DNA of 64,000 bases from Pseudomonas sp. AN-1 (GCF_034057115.1 NZ_CP139195.1:310001-374000); one strand, 5' to 3'. Numbered from the stretch's first letter, positions 1 through 8,784 are shown. Numbers and translations: made by a program. Notes: a model not told the origin generated them from the sequence alone.

Positions 1-5
1 GCATC

Positions 6-161
6 ATGAGCCAACTGCATAAAGAGCACCCAGCTCCCGGCATGACGACCGCAGAGCATCTGGCTTGGATGGAGAGGCACGACAAGCTGGTAGACGACGT
101 GCTAGTTCAGATGGTGCGTGAGCACAAGCTGATGATGGCTGACAAGGAGTGCCACCCGTAA
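6..161 (+). CDS. small hypothetical protein (possibly the 3' end of a longer gene)
   Basis: An ATG at position 6 opens a 51-residue frame that ends in TAA at 159-161. The frame is open to the left edge of the window, so the true start may lie upstream. The product is hydrophilic, has no signal peptide or membrane segment, and is rich in His, Met and charged residues (MTTAEHLAWMERHDK, ending in KECHP). A terminator-like hairpin follows 48 bases downstream, which fits a real transcription unit ending here. I do not recognise the family. Its place ahead of copper genes makes a metal-related role possible, but that is inference only. Confidence 0.4.
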   Translation: MSQLHKEHPAPGMTTAEHLAWMERHDKLVDDVLVQMVREHKLMMADKECHP

Positions 162-208
162 CGGTTATCCCATCTTGCAGGCCTTATGCCCCTACCCCTT
201 TGGCCTGA

Positions 209-232
209 CGGCGCCTCCACGGCGCCGTTTTT
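209..232 (+). terminator. rho-independent terminator
   Basis: CGGCGCC and GGCGCCG form a 7-bp GC stem around the loop TCCAC, followed by five T. It separates the small gene to its left from the cupredoxin promoter region to its right. Confidence 0.65.
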
Positions 233-236
233 CAAT

Positions 237-263
237 CTGACTAAATTGTAGTTTTGGGGTCAG
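237..263 (+). promoter_or_regulatory. CopR/CinR-type copper box (copy A)
   Basis: The stretch starts CTGACTAAATTGTAGT and ends GTCAG, so the outer CTGAC/GTCAG arms are inverted. It agrees at nearly every base with a copy at 15809-15835 and more loosely with one at 1754-1780. The core resembles the known pseudomonad CopR site (CTGACA, short gap, TGTAAT). It sits about 60 bases upstream of the first cupredoxin gene. Assignment to CopR is inferred from family knowledge; the repetition is seen directly. Confidence 0.55.
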
Positions 264-324
264 CTTCTTGGCAGGTAGCAGGGAATAGAATGAGATCTCC
301 AAACACCATAAGCGAGGTCTCATC

Positions 325-888
325 ATGAACAGCTCAGGTTTAAAGCTCCTGGCTTTTGCGTTGCTGATCGGCACTGCTTCTCAGGTCTTCGCTGCCGTAA
401 GCAGCGGCAGTGCTAATGACATCGGCCAGCAGGCAAAGCCTACGCCAACTACCCGCACTGTCTTCGTCAAGATGGAAGACATCGGTTATAGCCAGCAGGT
501 GATTGAGGTGAAGCCTGGGGAAACCGTGCGCTTCGTGCTGAAAAACGAAGGGGCGTTGATGCATGAGTTCAACATCGGTAGATCCGCCACCCAGCTGGAA
601 CACCAGCGCGAGATGGCAGACCTATTCAAGGATGGCACGCTGACGCCGACGGGGATGGCGAAGTCGATAGCATGGCGCGAGCGCTGGTCCGGATCAGGAG
701 ACTCCAGCCCTCCCGGATATCCGGAAGTTATTGAAGCCAAGCATGACGATCCAAATGCCATTCTCGTAGAGCCGGGAGCTACGAAGGAGTTCGTCTGGAC
801 TTTTGCCGAAGGCGATAGTTTGAAATTTGCTTGTACCCTGCCAGGTCACTATCAAGCTGGCATGGTTGGCGAGTTTGTAATGCGTTGA
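325..888 (+). CDS. exported cupredoxin (CopI-like periplasmic copper protein)
   Basis: The 187-residue product starts with a signal peptide (hydrophobic to about residue 23, ending SQVFA). A cupredoxin fold follows. The type-1 copper ligands can be read: His in LMHEFNIG near residue 79, and Cys, His and Met in the C-terminal CTLPGHYQAGMVG. An insertion between the two halves (about residues 95-140) makes it longer than a minimal cupredoxin. Its role is probably periplasmic copper binding or Cu(I) oxidation, as for CopI-type proteins. A copper box lies upstream, and a paralogue follows at 1036. The ATG has a modest GAGG ahead of it. Confidence 0.8.
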   Translation: MNSSGLKLLAFALLIGTASQVFAAVSSGSANDIGQQAKPTPTTRTVFVKMEDIGYSQQVIEVKPGETVRFVLKNEGALMHEFNIGRSATQLEHQREMADLFKDGTLTPTGMAKSIAWRERWSGSGDSSPPGYPEVIEAKHDDPNAILVEPGATKEFVWTFAEGDSLKFACTLPGHYQAGMVGEFVMR

Positions 889-896
889 TTCGGCGG

Positions 897-934
897 TCGG
901 TGCTTCACCTCATGCATCACGGGAGAAGCACCGA
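897..934. repeat. inverted repeat between cupredoxin genes
   Basis: TCGGTGCTTC and GAAGCACCGA form a perfect 10-bp stem with an 18-base loop just after the stop of the first cupredoxin. There is no T-tract, so it is either a weak terminator or an RNA stabiliser between the two cupredoxin genes. Confidence 0.4.
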
Positions 935-1035
935 TCCCCGCTAAATCTACACGCTTCTAGCTTCCGTGCTTGATTTCAGTGAAATTTTAAAAATGGCAGA
1001 GGTGTTGCTAGCAGCGAAATCTGGAGGGTCTTACC

Positions 1036-1542
1036 ATGCGAACCAAGTCAGCATTACTATCCTCTCTCGTCGGCCTCGTTATTTCTTCTGTAGCTATTGC
1101 TAGCCCTGGTCAGGGTAATGCCGGCCGGCCAGGAGATATCACTACGATTGATCGTACCATTGAGGTGAAAATTGGAGACATGTTTTTCTTGCCAGGCAGT
1201 ATTGAGGTAAAGGCGGGCGAAACCGTTCGCTTCTTGCTGAAAAATGATGGTGCGCTGCTTCACGAATTCAATCTTGGTAATCCTGAGTCCCATGTGGCTC
1301 ACCAGAAGGAAATGGCTGCGATGTTTCAGAGTGGAGCCTTATCCTCAAGTGGCACCCACGGTATGGAGGCGATGGGGCATATGGGCGGCATGAAACATGA
1401 CGACACTAATAGTGTCTTGGTCGAGCCGGGAGCCACTGCAGAGCTTGTGTGGCGATTTTCAAAAGCCAATGACTTAGAGTTCGCATGCAATGTCCCGGGG
1501 CATTACCAATCGGGAATGCTGGGAAAAGTCAACGTGCACTGA
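1036..1542 (+). CDS. exported cupredoxin, second copy (CopI-like)
   Basis: This 168-residue protein has a signal peptide (to about residue 22, ending SVAIA) and a cupredoxin domain. The ligand set is visible: His in LLHEFNLG, and Cys, His and Met in CNVPGHYQSGMLG at the C-terminus. It aligns along its length with the product at 325-888 (shared FLLKNDGALLHEFN and LVEPGATAELVW segments), but the central insertion is replaced by a shorter Met/His stretch (GMEAMGHMGGMKHDD) that could bind extra copper. A strong GGAGG sits 7 bases before the ATG. The pair looks like a diverged tandem duplication. Confidence 0.8.
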   Translation: MRTKSALLSSLVGLVISSVAIASPGQGNAGRPGDITTIDRTIEVKIGDMFFLPGSIEVKAGETVRFLLKNDGALLHEFNLGNPESHVAHQKEMAAMFQSGALSSSGTHGMEAMGHMGGMKHDDTNSVLVEPGATAELVWRFSKANDLEFACNVPGHYQSGMLGKVNVH

Positions 1543-1561
1543 AGCTGGTTTGGTTGTTAAT

Positions 1562-1595
1562 CGCCCCGGCGTGAATGTTTAATAGTGCCGGGGCG
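1562..1595. terminator. terminator-like hairpin
   Basis: CGCCCCGGC and GCCGGGGCG form a 9-bp GC stem with a 16-base loop shortly after the second cupredoxin stop. There is no clear T-run, so termination is only likely. The rest of the 1543-1883 gap holds a copper box at 1754 and nothing else I can identify. Confidence 0.4.
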
Positions 1596-1753
1596 GTCAG
1601 CTTCAGAGCTATTTGGGTGGCTCTCTGGCCATGTCCCCATACGCTTGGATGGGCGGCGATTTTGATGGTCGGGTCAGTTATGGAGCGGTCTGGAGGCCAG
1701 TTTGACTGGTTGGGCCGTGATCGGTACACATGCTTCAGATAGTCATATGAAAA

Positions 1754-1780
1754 CTGACAGAATTGTAATATTCATCTCAG
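1754..1780 (+). promoter_or_regulatory. CopR/CinR-type copper box (copy B)
   Basis: CTGACAGAATTGTAAT followed at the same spacing by CTCAG. This copy matches the known pseudomonad CopR consensus best. It lies 103 bases before the ptrA-like gene and is probably the control point for that gene and the copA block behind it. Confidence 0.6.
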
Positions 1781-1883
1781 GTTTCTGACAGCCTCCCTGC
1801 GTTAAAGTTGCTCTATGTAAATGTTCGCCTCCCTGTAAGCATCCTGGTTCAGGCGGGGCAATCCAACTGGCGAGGACTCCCAG

Positions 1884-2090
1884 ATGAAAGCGCTCAAAAC
1901 CCTGTTCGTAGTCACTGCATTGACCACCTCTTCTTTGGCGCTGGCCGAAGGAGGGGGAGACCGTACTTTCGCGCGTATGGAGCAAGCTCGCCAAGCCTCG
2001 ATGGAGGCTTATCGGGTGGCTCAGCAACAGAACGAAAAGCCCACCGTGGTTGGCGAGAAAGAAAAATCAGCCAAGCACACCAACTGCTGA
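1884..2090 (+). CDS. PtrA-like small exported copper-inducible protein
   Basis: The 68-residue product begins with a signal peptide (hydrophobic to about residue 21, ALA cleavage) followed by a short charged region, GGGDRTFARMEQARQASMEA, typical of the PtrA N-terminal family of Pseudomonas, and ends in a single Cys. In P. aeruginosa, ptrA is induced by copper through CopR; its biochemical role is not settled. The perfect copper box upstream and copA downstream support the same regulation here. A good RBS (GAGGACT) precedes the ATG. The 198 bases before copA contain no other gene. Confidence 0.7.
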   Translation: MKALKTLFVVTALTTSSLALAEGGGDRTFARMEQARQASMEAYRVAQQQNEKPTVVGEKEKSAKHTNC

Positions 2091-2288
2091 GCGTCCAAAG
2101 TCTTACAAGAATGTAATCTTTCGATTGGATTAAGTGTGGTGAACTCATTAACCCGGCTGCCGAGCTGCACGGTGAGTTGACGACAGTAAATCTGGCAATG
2201 GGGGCTAGCCCCCAAGAAAAGCTGCCAACTACCGTCTCATGCGGATCAGGCAGCCCTAAGCCTCTTCGGATTGAGTGGACGTAACGGC

Positions 2289-4145
2289 ATGCAAAGCAAG
2301 ACTTCAAGACGAACCTTCATCAAAGGCTTGGCGGTAGGCGGGGTGCTCGCGGGCCTGGGTCTGTGGCGGCAACCCGTCTGGGCGCTGACCAGCCCCGGCC
2401 AGCCGACGGCCTTGAGCGGTACCCAGTTCGACCTGACCATCGACGCACTGCCGGTCAATATTACCGGTAAAGCGCGCACCGCTATGGCCATCAATGGCTC
2501 GATTCCCGGCCCGCTGCTGCGCTGGCGCGAGGGCGATACCGTGACCCTGCGGGTGCGCAACCGCCTGCCGCAGGACACCTCCATCCATTGGCACGGCATT
2601 CTGCTGCCGGCCAACATGGACGGCGTGCCGGGCTTCAGCTTCGCTGGCATCGCCCCGGATGGCATGTATGAATACAAGTTCAAGGTTAAGCAGAATGGCA
2701 CCTATTGGTACCACAGCCACTCCGGTTTCCAGGAGCAGCTCGGTGTCTATGGTCCGCTGGTGATCGACCCGCTGGAGCCCGAACCTTTCCAGTACGAGCG
2801 CGACTACGTGCTGATGCTCTCCGACTGGACCGACGAGAACCCGGCCAGCGTGCTGGCCAAACTGAAGAAGCGCTCCGACTACTACAACGAGCACCGCCGC
2901 ACGGTTGGCGACTTCATCAACGACGTCTCCGACAAGGGCTGGAGCGAGACGGTCAGTGAGCGTTGGGCTTGGGCGAAAATGAACATGAGCCCCACTGACC
3001 TCGCCGACGTCAGCGGTGCCACCTACACCTACCTGCTCAACGGCCAAGCACCGGACGGCAACTGGACCGCGCTGTTCCAATCCGGCGAACGCATCCGCCT
3101 GCGTCTGATCAACGGCTCGGCGATGACCTACTTCGACTTCCGCATCCCCGGCCTCAAACTGACCGTAGTGGCCGTGGATGGCCAGTATGTCGACCCAGTG
3201 GAGGTTGACGAGCTGCGTCTTGCCGTGGCGGAAACCTACGACGTCATCGTCACCCCGGATGGGAGCCAGGAGGCCTACACCCTGTACGCTCAGTCCATGG
3301 ACCGCAGCGGCTACGCACGCGGTACCCTGGCTGTTCGCGAGGGGCTGAGCGCCCCGGTGCCCACGCCAGATTCACGCCCGACGCTGAGCATGGATGACAT
3401 GGGGCACGGTGGGCATGACGCTCATGGCGCCCAAGGCGACTCGGACATGAGCGGAATGGCCGGCATGGATCACGGAGCCGGTCGCTCCGCGGGGATGGAC
3501 CATGCGAGCATGGCTGGTATGGATCACAGCCAAATGCCTGGGATGGATCATGGTCAAATGTCTGGAATGGATCATGGACAGATGGCCGGTATGCAGCATG
3601 GTGCTGCCGGAGCTATGGCTATGCAGAGCCACCCGAGCAGCGAGAACGGCAATCCGCTGGTGGACATGCAGACCATGATGCCGGTGGCCAAGCTGGACGA
3701 TCCAGGCCTTGGCTTGCGCAACAATGGTCGTCGAGTCCTGACCTATGCCGATCTGCGCAGCCGTTTCGCCGATCCTGACGGCCGGGTGCCAAGTCGGACC
3801 ATCGAGCTGCACCTGACCGGTCATATGGAGCGTTTCGCCTGGTCCATCGACGGTGTGGAATTCGCCCACGCCCAGCCGATCCGGCTGAAATATGGTGAAA
3901 GGCTGCGCATCGTGCTGGTCAACGACACCATGATGCACCACCCCATTCACCTCCATGGTCTGTGGAGTGACCTGGAAGATGAAAATGGCAACTTCCTGGT
4001 CCGCAAACACACCATCGACATGCCGCCTGGCTCGAAGCGCAGCTACCGCGTGACTGCCGATGCCTTGGGCCGCTGGGCCTACCACTGCCACCTGTTGATG
4101 CACATGGACCTCGGAATGTTCCGTGAAGTCCGCGTCGAAGAATGA
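2289..4145 (+). CDS. copA: CopA multicopper oxidase, Tat-exported
   Basis: This is a periplasmic multicopper oxidase of the CopA/PcoA family (618 residues) that oxidises and sequesters copper. It starts with a twin-arginine signal (SRRTFIKG, residues 6-13). Copper sites are visible as HWHG (100-103), WYHSHS (140-145), HPIHLHG (about 550) and [12 protein letters not shown] (about 599-610). Residues about 367-455 hold a Met/His-rich insert with repeated GMDHxxM units that likely binds several copper ions. The ATG at 2289 puts the Tat motif at the usual distance; an in-frame TTG at 2271 is possible but has no better RBS. It heads an operon with the next four genes. CopC and CopD, common partners, are absent. 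Confidence 0.93.
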   Translation: MQSKTSRRTFIKGLAVGGVLAGLGLWRQPVWALTSPGQPTALSGTQFDLTIDALPVNITGKARTAMAINGSIPGPLLRWREGDTVTLRVRNRLPQDTSIHWHGILLPANMDGVPGFSFAGIAPDGMYEYKFKVKQNGTYWYHSHSGFQEQLGVYGPLVIDPLEPEPFQYERDYVLMLSDWTDENPASVLAKLKKRSDYYNEHRRTVGDFINDVSDKGWSETVSERWAWAKMNMSPTDLADVSGATYTYLLNGQAPDGNWTALFQSGERIRLRLINGSAMTYFDFRIPGLKLTVVAVDGQYVDPVEVDELRLAVAETYDVIVTPDGSQEAYTLYAQSMDRSGYARGTLAVREGLSAPVPTPDSRPTLSMDDMGHGGHDAHGAQGDSDMSGMAGMDHGAGRSAGMDHASMAGMDHSQMPGMDHGQMSGMDHGQMAGMQHGAAGAMAMQSHPSSENGNPLVDMQTMMPVAKLDDPGLGLRNNGRRVLTYADLRSRFADPDGRVPSRTIELHLTGHMERFAWSIDGVEFAHAQPIRLKYGERLRIVLVNDTMMHHPIHLHGLWSDLEDENGNFLVRKHTIDMPPGSKRSYRVTADALGRWAYHCHLLMHMDLGMFREVRVEE

Positions 4146-4156
4146 GGAGAGCTGAG

Positions 4157-4531
4157 ATGACCACCTTCCAATTGCGCAAAACCCTGTTCGCCAGCGCCTT
4201 GGCCTTTGGCCTGCTTGGCGCTCTGTCGAATGCGATGGCACAGAGCGAGCACGAAGGACATCACCCGCAGAATACCCAAACCGGCAAGCCGGCGGCTCAA
4301 AAGCCCCAGCCTGGCGAGATGAAGAGTCAGGGCGATATGAAGGGTAGTGGCCAAATGCCGCAAGGCGGCATGATGGACCACAGCCAGATGATGGACCATG
4401 GTGGCATGGACCATGACCAGATGATGAAACAGATGCACGACCAGAACATGGGTCAAGGGCAGATGAATCATGACGGTATGCCCCCGGCAAAAGCCGCGTC
4501 TGGCGCCAAGGACGGGAAAAATGGGCAATAA
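4157..4531 (+). CDS. Met/His-rich exported copper-binding protein
   Basis: The 124-residue product has a signal peptide (to about residue 29, AMA) and a low-complexity body full of MDH, QMM and MxxM units, with no fold expected beyond metal binding. AGGAGA lies directly upstream of the ATG at 4157, which decides this start over the ATG at 4142. Its stop overlaps the start of copB by 11 bases, so the two are probably translationally coupled. The Met/His stretch closely resembles the N-terminus of the following CopB, which suggests it arose by duplication of that segment. It probably buffers Cu(I) in the periplasm between CopA and CopB. Confidence 0.7.
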   Translation: MTTFQLRKTLFASALAFGLLGALSNAMAQSEHEGHHPQNTQTGKPAAQKPQPGEMKSQGDMKGSGQMPQGGMMDHSQMMDHGGMDHDQMMKQMHDQNMGQGQMNHDGMPPAKAASGAKDGKNGQ

Positions 4532-5570
4532 GTTTCCCCTCGTATTCGCCCTGAGTCTCGGGATGGTCGGTGCCGCTCAAGCGGTCGAGGTCGAGGACCA
4601 CTCGGCTCACGCTGGTCATGGCGGAAACGCTTCGCCGTCGAACGGCCAACCTAGTGCACATAATCCACAAGCCGAACCTCAAAAGGCTGCCACATCGGAA
4701 CAAGGCATGCCGATGATGAATCACGGCAGCATGGACCATGGCCAGATGATGCAGCAGATGCATGGTGGCCAGATGAGCCATGAGCAGATGATGCAAATGC
4801 ATCAGCAGCACATGGAGATGCGGTCGACGAGCCAAGCAAGTCAGCCTCAGCGTCGGTACCAGGGCGCTCCGGTGCCACCGCTGACTGACGCTGACCGCGC
4901 AGCAGCCTTTCCGCCGTTGCCACCACACGCCATGCACAAGGACGGGATCAACTACCTGTTTCTCGCCGATCAGTTGGAGTGGCAGGATGCCGACGACGGC
5001 AGCGCGCTGAGCTGGGATCTGAGTGGTTGGGTTGGCGGCAATATCGACCGCCTCGCCTTCCGCTCCGAAGGCGAGCGCCTCAACGGTCACACCGAAGAGG
5101 CCGAACTGCAGCTGCTGTGGAGCCACGCCATCGGTCCTTGGTGGGAAACCGTGGCCGGGGTACGTCAGGACTTCAAACCGGGTTCGCCGCAGACCTGGGC
5201 CGCCTTCGGCGTGCAGGGCATGCCGCTGTATGGGTTGGAAACCGAGGCGACCGCCTTCCTGGGCGAAGGGGGGCAGAGTGCTGCACGCCTGAGTGCCGAG
5301 TACGACATCCTGCTGACCAACCGCCTCATCCTGCAGCCAGTCGCTGAAGTCAATCTGTTCGGCCGCAATGATGAGGAGCGCGGCGTCGGCTCGGGCCTTA
5401 GCGACACCCAGCTTGGCCTGCGCCTGCGCTACGAGATTCGCCGCGAATTTGCTCCATACATTGGGGTGAACTGGACCCGCGCCTACGGCAACACCGCCGA
5501 CCTGCTGCGCGAAGAGGACGAGGATGTCAGCGAGGCGCGTTTGGTGGCTGGTGTCCGAATCTGGTTCTGA
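4521..5570 (+). CDS. copB: CopB outer-membrane copper resistance protein
   Basis: The 349-residue CopB/PcoB family protein has a signal peptide (to about residue 18, AQA), a Met/His-rich N-terminal segment (about residues 20-110) and a C-terminal beta-barrel region (about 130-349) with amphipathic strands and a terminal WF-type Phe expected of an outer-membrane protein. It is thought to handle copper at the outer membrane together with CopA. The start at 4521 is chosen because it gives a clean signal peptide; upstream in-frame codons overlap the preceding gene. Confidence 0.88.
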   Translation: MGNKFPLVFALSLGMVGAAQAVEVEDHSAHAGHGGNASPSNGQPSAHNPQAEPQKAATSEQGMPMMNHGSMDHGQMMQQMHGGQMSHEQMMQMHQQHMEMRSTSQASQPQRRYQGAPVPPLTDADRAAAFPPLPPHAMHKDGINYLFLADQLEWQDADDGSALSWDLSGWVGGNIDRLAFRSEGERLNGHTEEAELQLLWSHAIGPWWETVAGVRQDFKPGSPQTWAAFGVQGMPLYGLETEATAFLGEGGQSAARLSAEYDILLTNRLILQPVAEVNLFGRNDEERGVGSGLSDTQLGLRLRYEIRREFAPYIGVNWTRAYGNTADLLREEDEDVSEARLVAGVRIWF

Positions 5571-5583
5571 GAGATCAAATGAA

Positions 5584-6321
5584 ATGAAAAGAACTATAAA
5601 AACCCTGACGCTGGCCAGCCTTGTTGCAGCAGTAGTTGGTGCCGGCGTCGTGTATTCCGGCGTTATCAACGTGGGGGCTGATGACCCGCATTTCCCAGCA
5701 ATTCATGCGCTGCTGAACACTGCGCGCGAGCGTTCGATTGCTGTGCGAGCCAGGGATGTCGAGGTTCCCAATCTCGCCGATGAAAAGATGATTCGATCAG
5801 GCGCCGGTAACTACAACTCGATGTGTATCGGTTGCCACCTGGCTCCAGGGGTGAGTGAAACCGAACTCAGCCAGAGCCTTTATCCAGCTCCGCCCGACTT
5901 GAGTAAGGTGGGAGCTAATGGCAACCCCGCAGCCACATTCTGGATCATCAAGCATGGGATCAAGGCTTCGGGCATGCCTGCCTGGGGCAAGAGCATGGGC
6001 GATGAGTATATATGGGGAATGGTGGCCTTCCTGGAGCAGTTGCCGAAGCTTGATGCGCAGGAATATCAAGCATTGGTGGCGAGCAGCGCCGGTCACCAGC
6101 ATGGCGGTGGCGAAACCATAATGCACGATCATGAAGGGCAGCATAACGCTCAGGATACAGGCGCCCAAGGGCATCATGAGGTAAGCCAGGAGGGGCATCA
6201 TGCTGGAGAAATGACTGCTCCTCATCATGGATCAGAGGATGCAAGCAGCTCTTCCTCCGCCATGCCTCCGCCAATGGTCCATACCCACGCCGATGGGAAA
6301 GAGCACGTCCATGGACACTAG
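5584..6321 (+). CDS. membrane-anchored cytochrome c with His-rich tail
   Basis: The 245-residue product has an uncleaved or lipid-less N-terminal hydrophobic segment (about residues 8-28), a class I cytochrome c domain with CIGCH at 81-85 and a likely Met ligand in ASGMPAWG, and then about 80 residues rich in His ([26 protein letters not shown]). It follows copB by 13 bases. Such cytochromes appear in some cop operons, where they may pass electrons to or from CopA during Cu(I) oxidation; that is inference. The His tail is probably a metal-binding extension. The start is the only ATG compatible with the signal segment. Confidence 0.75.
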   Translation: MKRTIKTLTLASLVAAVVGAGVVYSGVINVGADDPHFPAIHALLNTARERSIAVRARDVEVPNLADEKMIRSGAGNYNSMCIGCHLAPGVSETELSQSLYPAPPDLSKVGANGNPAATFWIIKHGIKASGMPAWGKSMGDEYIWGMVAFLEQLPKLDAQEYQALVASSAGHQHGGGETIMHDHEGQHNAQDTGAQGHHEVSQEGHHAGEMTAPHHGSEDASSSSSAMPPPMVHTHADGKEHVHGH

Positions 6322-6401
6322 TCGCCAGATCCAGTAACCGCTGGATCTGTCCTGGCGTTCCTACGAGGTATGTGAGAGTCCGTAATAGTGAGGGTTCGGC
6401 G

Positions 6402-6620
6402 ATGGGTTTTGGGGGAATTAGTATTTGGCAGTTGCTGATTATTCTGGTGATTGTGGTAATGCTTTTTGGGACGAAGCGCCTAAGAACCTTGGGAGGGGAT
6501 CTTGGCGGAGCCATCCGATCTTTTCGGAGCTCGCTTGAGGAGGGGAAAGACCATCCCAGTGGCACATGCACCTCAACAGAGGCAGATGGCCAGAAGTTCC
6601 TGGATGTCAAAAAAGGCTAG
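6402..6620 (+). CDS. TatA/TatE-family translocase subunit
   Basis: The 72-residue protein has the classic TatA layout: a short N-terminus, one membrane helix ([18 protein letters not shown]), the FGTKRLR hinge and an amphipathic helix ([16 protein letters not shown]). GAGGG eight bases before the ATG at 6402 sets the start. TatA forms the pore through which folded twin-arginine proteins are exported. Its place at the end of the operon headed by Tat-dependent CopA suggests a dedicated or boosting subunit for CopA export, working with chromosomal TatBC elsewhere. A strong terminator follows. Confidence 0.85.
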   Translation: MGFGGISIWQLLIILVIVVMLFGTKRLRTLGGDLGGAIRSFRSSLEEGKDHPSGTCTSTEADGQKFLDVKKG

Positions 6621-6634
6621 AGGTTTTAACTTGA

Positions 6635-6666
6635 GAGCGGGGCAGCTATTTGCCCCGCTCTTTTTT
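6635..6666 (+). terminator. rho-independent terminator of the cop operon
   Basis: GAGCGGGGCA and TGCCCCGCTC form a perfect 10-bp stem with a 6-base loop, followed by six T. It ends the copA-tatA operon and may also serve the convergent DUF2790 gene. Confidence 0.9.
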
Positions 6667-6698
6667 GCTAATTACCAAAAGGATTCGGTAGACAAAAC

Positions 6699-7031
6699 TC
6701 AGCCGTCGCTCCGGCAGCCCGTGCCCATGACTAGATACTCAATCGTGTTCAAGGAGCCCTGTGAGTCTTCGTAGGTGATTCTTGCCGGAACGACACGACA
6801 GACCTCGGCTGGACGGCTTACGCTGACAACCTTGGTGATATCCATTTCCATTCCGTATTTGTATTTTATTACTTGCGGGGCAGGCTTTCCTTGATCCTCA
6901 GCATACTTCTGAACCAGTGCCTGATTTTTATGCAGGATTCGGTCCGACTCCTTGTCGGAAATATCGTTCGCCATGGCGAATGGCATTGACATCGTTGTGG
7001 CTATAATCATGGCCAATCTTATATATTTCAT
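6699..7031 (-). CDS. DUF2790 family small exported protein
   Basis: The 110-residue protein has a signal peptide (to about residue 19, AMA) and a conserved domain with KYKYGMEMDITKVVSV and two Cys (CRVVPARITY and GTGC at the end) that could form a disulfide. This matches the DUF2790 family, common in Pseudomonas near copper genes and of unknown function. AGGA eight bases upstream selects the ATG at 7031. It is convergent with the cop operon. A close homologue lies at 42265-42591. Confidence 0.8.
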   Translation of the reverse strand: MKYIRLAMIIATTMSMPFAMANDISDKESDRILHKNQALVQKYAEDQGKPAPQVIKYKYGMEMDITKVVSVSRPAEVCRVVPARITYEDSQGSLNTIEYLVMGTGCRSDG

Positions 7032-7102
7032 TTGATTTTTCCTCATGGTGAGCACGGAGTTGATTGTGCCGCATGGACGCTGTCGCAAGCATGACCGGAA
7101 AA

Positions 7103-7289
7103 TTAATTAACGGTAATGTTTGGGGGCTTGGTTGGCCGCCCGGCCGCTTTGCCAATGGAGCCGAAGAGCCTGCATGCCCCGACCAGGGTGACCCCGAAAA
7201 TGATATGAGTGAGCAACGTGTCCCAGCCTAGTGATACCGAAAGCCAGGGAATGAGTGCTGTCGTGCCCGCGCATTCGAAGCCCTTCCGG
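7103..7289 (-). pseudogene. possible 3' fragment of a membrane protein gene
   Basis: Downstream of the LolA-like gene an open stretch codes for a hydrophobic segment (LGWDTLLTHIIFGVTLVGA) and a short basic tail before TAA. No plausible start exists outside the LolA-like gene; the only in-frame start is a TTG 44 bases inside it. It looks like the tail of a membrane protein whose front has been lost. No family assigned. Confidence 0.25.
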
Positions 7290-7919
7290 TCAAGGGGTAA
7301 AGAAGCGTTCGTCGAATCGCATTCCGGTCGCAACGTCGGTCATGTCGACGGTCTCTATCAAGATTCCGCCAACCTCAAAGCTTTTGACCCGGAGCGGAAA
7401 CAAAGTGTCTTGCGCCAGCCAAACTTGATAGCGATGGACACCAGCTACGGTAACTCCCGCGGCGCCGATGATGTCGACACCGACAGTAGGCCGCCCAGCC
7501 ACAACTGCCTCACCCAGTGCTACCGCCTGGCCACGAGCACGCAGCGTCAGAAGGTTTTCCAGCAAAGCCCCCACGTCGGAGCGATCGACCCGGTGGCCGC
7601 GAGCGCTGCGGACCAGCGGATTGTCCGAGTCCAGGGTGAGCACCAAGGTGTGTTTCAGACCAAACGGCCAGAGGCGAACCTTGCGCGCGTCGGGGTCGTA
7701 GATCAGTACCGCGCCACTATGGGGCTGGACGAACTCCATCCTCACCCAGCCAGGTTTACGGTAGAAATAACGGATGACCTGTCGTTCGCCGTCAGCAGCC
7801 ACCGAGCGCACGGTGACCTGATAAGTGCTCACTTCACGGAAACGGTCTACAGCGTCGGAAAGCGGATCGGCCATGACGCCACTCATAAGTAGCGTGAAGA
7901 TCAGAGCGCCCCATAACAC
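7290..7919 (-). CDS. LolA-like outer-membrane lipoprotein-sorting family protein
   Basis: The 209-residue product has a signal peptide (to about residue 18) and the long twisted beta-sheet pattern of LolA/LolB-like proteins (VIRYFYRKPGWVRMEFVQP, DPDARKVRLWPFG). It starts with GTG at 7919; GGAG overlaps the stop of the upstream cupredoxin, so the two genes are tightly coupled. LolA-like proteins carry lipids or lipoproteins in the periplasm, but this branch, often called outer membrane lipoprotein-sorting protein, has no assigned substrate. Coupling to a copper-type cupredoxin suggests an envelope stress role. Confidence 0.6.
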   Translation of the reverse strand: MLWGALIFTLLMSGVMADPLSDAVDRFREVSTYQVTVRSVAADGERQVIRYFYRKPGWVRMEFVQPHSGAVLIYDPDARKVRLWPFGLKHTLVLTLDSDNPLVRSARGHRVDRSDVGALLENLLTLRARGQAVALGEAVVAGRPTVGVDIIGAAGVTVAGVHRYQVWLAQDTLFPLRVKSFEVGGILIETVDMTDVATGMRFDERFFTP

Positions 7920-7922
7920 CTG

Positions 7923-8339
7923 CTACTCCCTGACCTCGAGCACTCCTGCCATGCCGCGCTCGCGATGACTCTTGAAAAACAACAGCCGGTTTGGGCAATG
8001 GAACAGGTATTTACCTGCCGGCAAATCCAAGCGCAGCACCTTCGCCGTCTCACCAATCGAAACGTCAGCCAGGGATTTGCCGCTGGCCGTCTCCAGGACG
8101 AACCGGTGTGGGATGATGCCGGGCTCCATCCGCACTGCGAGCTCCAACCCTTGCCCCGCTTTCACGACGATATGTTCGGGCCGGAAGAAATAGCTGCCAC
8201 CCACGATGGCGACCCGTTGCATGCCATCAGCAACTTCACTAGTTGGGAGAAGGACTCCGCGCGGCTCAGTGGCAGCCGCGTCGAGCGAGAGTAAGGTCGT
8301 GAGAATGGAACCACAGAGCAGCTTTAATGGTTTCGCCAT
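7923..8339 (-). CDS. exported cupredoxin, third copy
   Basis: The 138-residue product has a signal peptide (MAKPLKLLCGSILTTLLSL, ending AAA) and a cupredoxin-like domain. Likely ligands are His in IPHRFVL and Cys, His and Met in FHCPNRLLFFKSHRERGMAG. The spacing between Cys and His is longer than in the two proteins at 325 and 1036, so it is a different subfamily. The ATG at 8339 gives a proper signal peptide; the longer upstream frame does not. It is the first gene of a two-gene unit with the LolA-like gene. Confidence 0.65.
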   Translation of the reverse strand: MAKPLKLLCGSILTTLLSLDAAATEPRGVLLPTSEVADGMQRVAIVGGSYFFRPEHIVVKAGQGLELAVRMEPGIIPHRFVLETASGKSLADVSIGETAKVLRLDLPAGKYLFHCPNRLLFFKSHRERGMAGVLEVRE

Positions 8340-8784
8340 AGCGATATGGTCCTCGTGTCTGTGGATGCAAAAACCTCTCGCGCTCAGAGAGCAGCATGAG
8401 CGTGCACAAGCTACTCCTTCTCGAGCCGAGCTGACCTCCTTTGTGGATCTGATCAACGGAAACCTCCATTAAGTGCATGGCCTCCGAGGCGGCTATTGGG
8501 TGATCCTGATTCCCCATGCGGTGAGTCTAGCCACCAATTTTGCTAAAATAATGCTGGTCGCCCCAAATGAGCGCGAAGGTGAGGTCAGAGATCAGTTACG
8601 CCGGCCTGCGTTCCGTCGTATTGGCCGGCTTGCCCCACGCTATCTGCCCTACAGCGAGCTACGTACGCATCGTGAGGCCATCGCTCGGTTTGGTCAGGTT
8701 TTACGCCCAATAGAGTAAATCGCCCGGCAACTGACTTGAGATGGCGGCCTGACCAAGGAGCTGAGTGGCACTGAAATGTCAGGC
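8340..8784. other. 445-base gap without a recognised gene
   Basis: Two short open frames on the plus strand lack start signals and show no recognisable family. The stretch presumably contains the promoter of the minus-strand cupredoxin operon and the 3' flank of the cus operon. I see no clear copper box or terminator. Confidence 0.5.

Noticed and set aside
2198..2283. 28-codon ORF with one Cys just before copA, as a possible copper-sensing leader
   Set aside because: It has no Shine-Dalgarno site and starts inside a GC palindrome (GGGGGCTAGCCCCC); not enough support.
3390..3660. Tandem repeat array in copA as a separate repeat element
   Set aside because: The GMDHxxM-coding units are irregular and in frame; they are part of the protein's metal-binding insert.
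3372..5669. 765-codon open frame on the minus strand opposite copA/copB
   Set aside because: The His/Leu repeats are the complement of the Met/His-rich codons; copA and copB are unambiguous on the plus strand.
8473..8718. 81-codon plus-strand ORF between the cupredoxin and cusF
   Set aside because: GTG start without an RBS and no recognisable domain; treated as non-coding.
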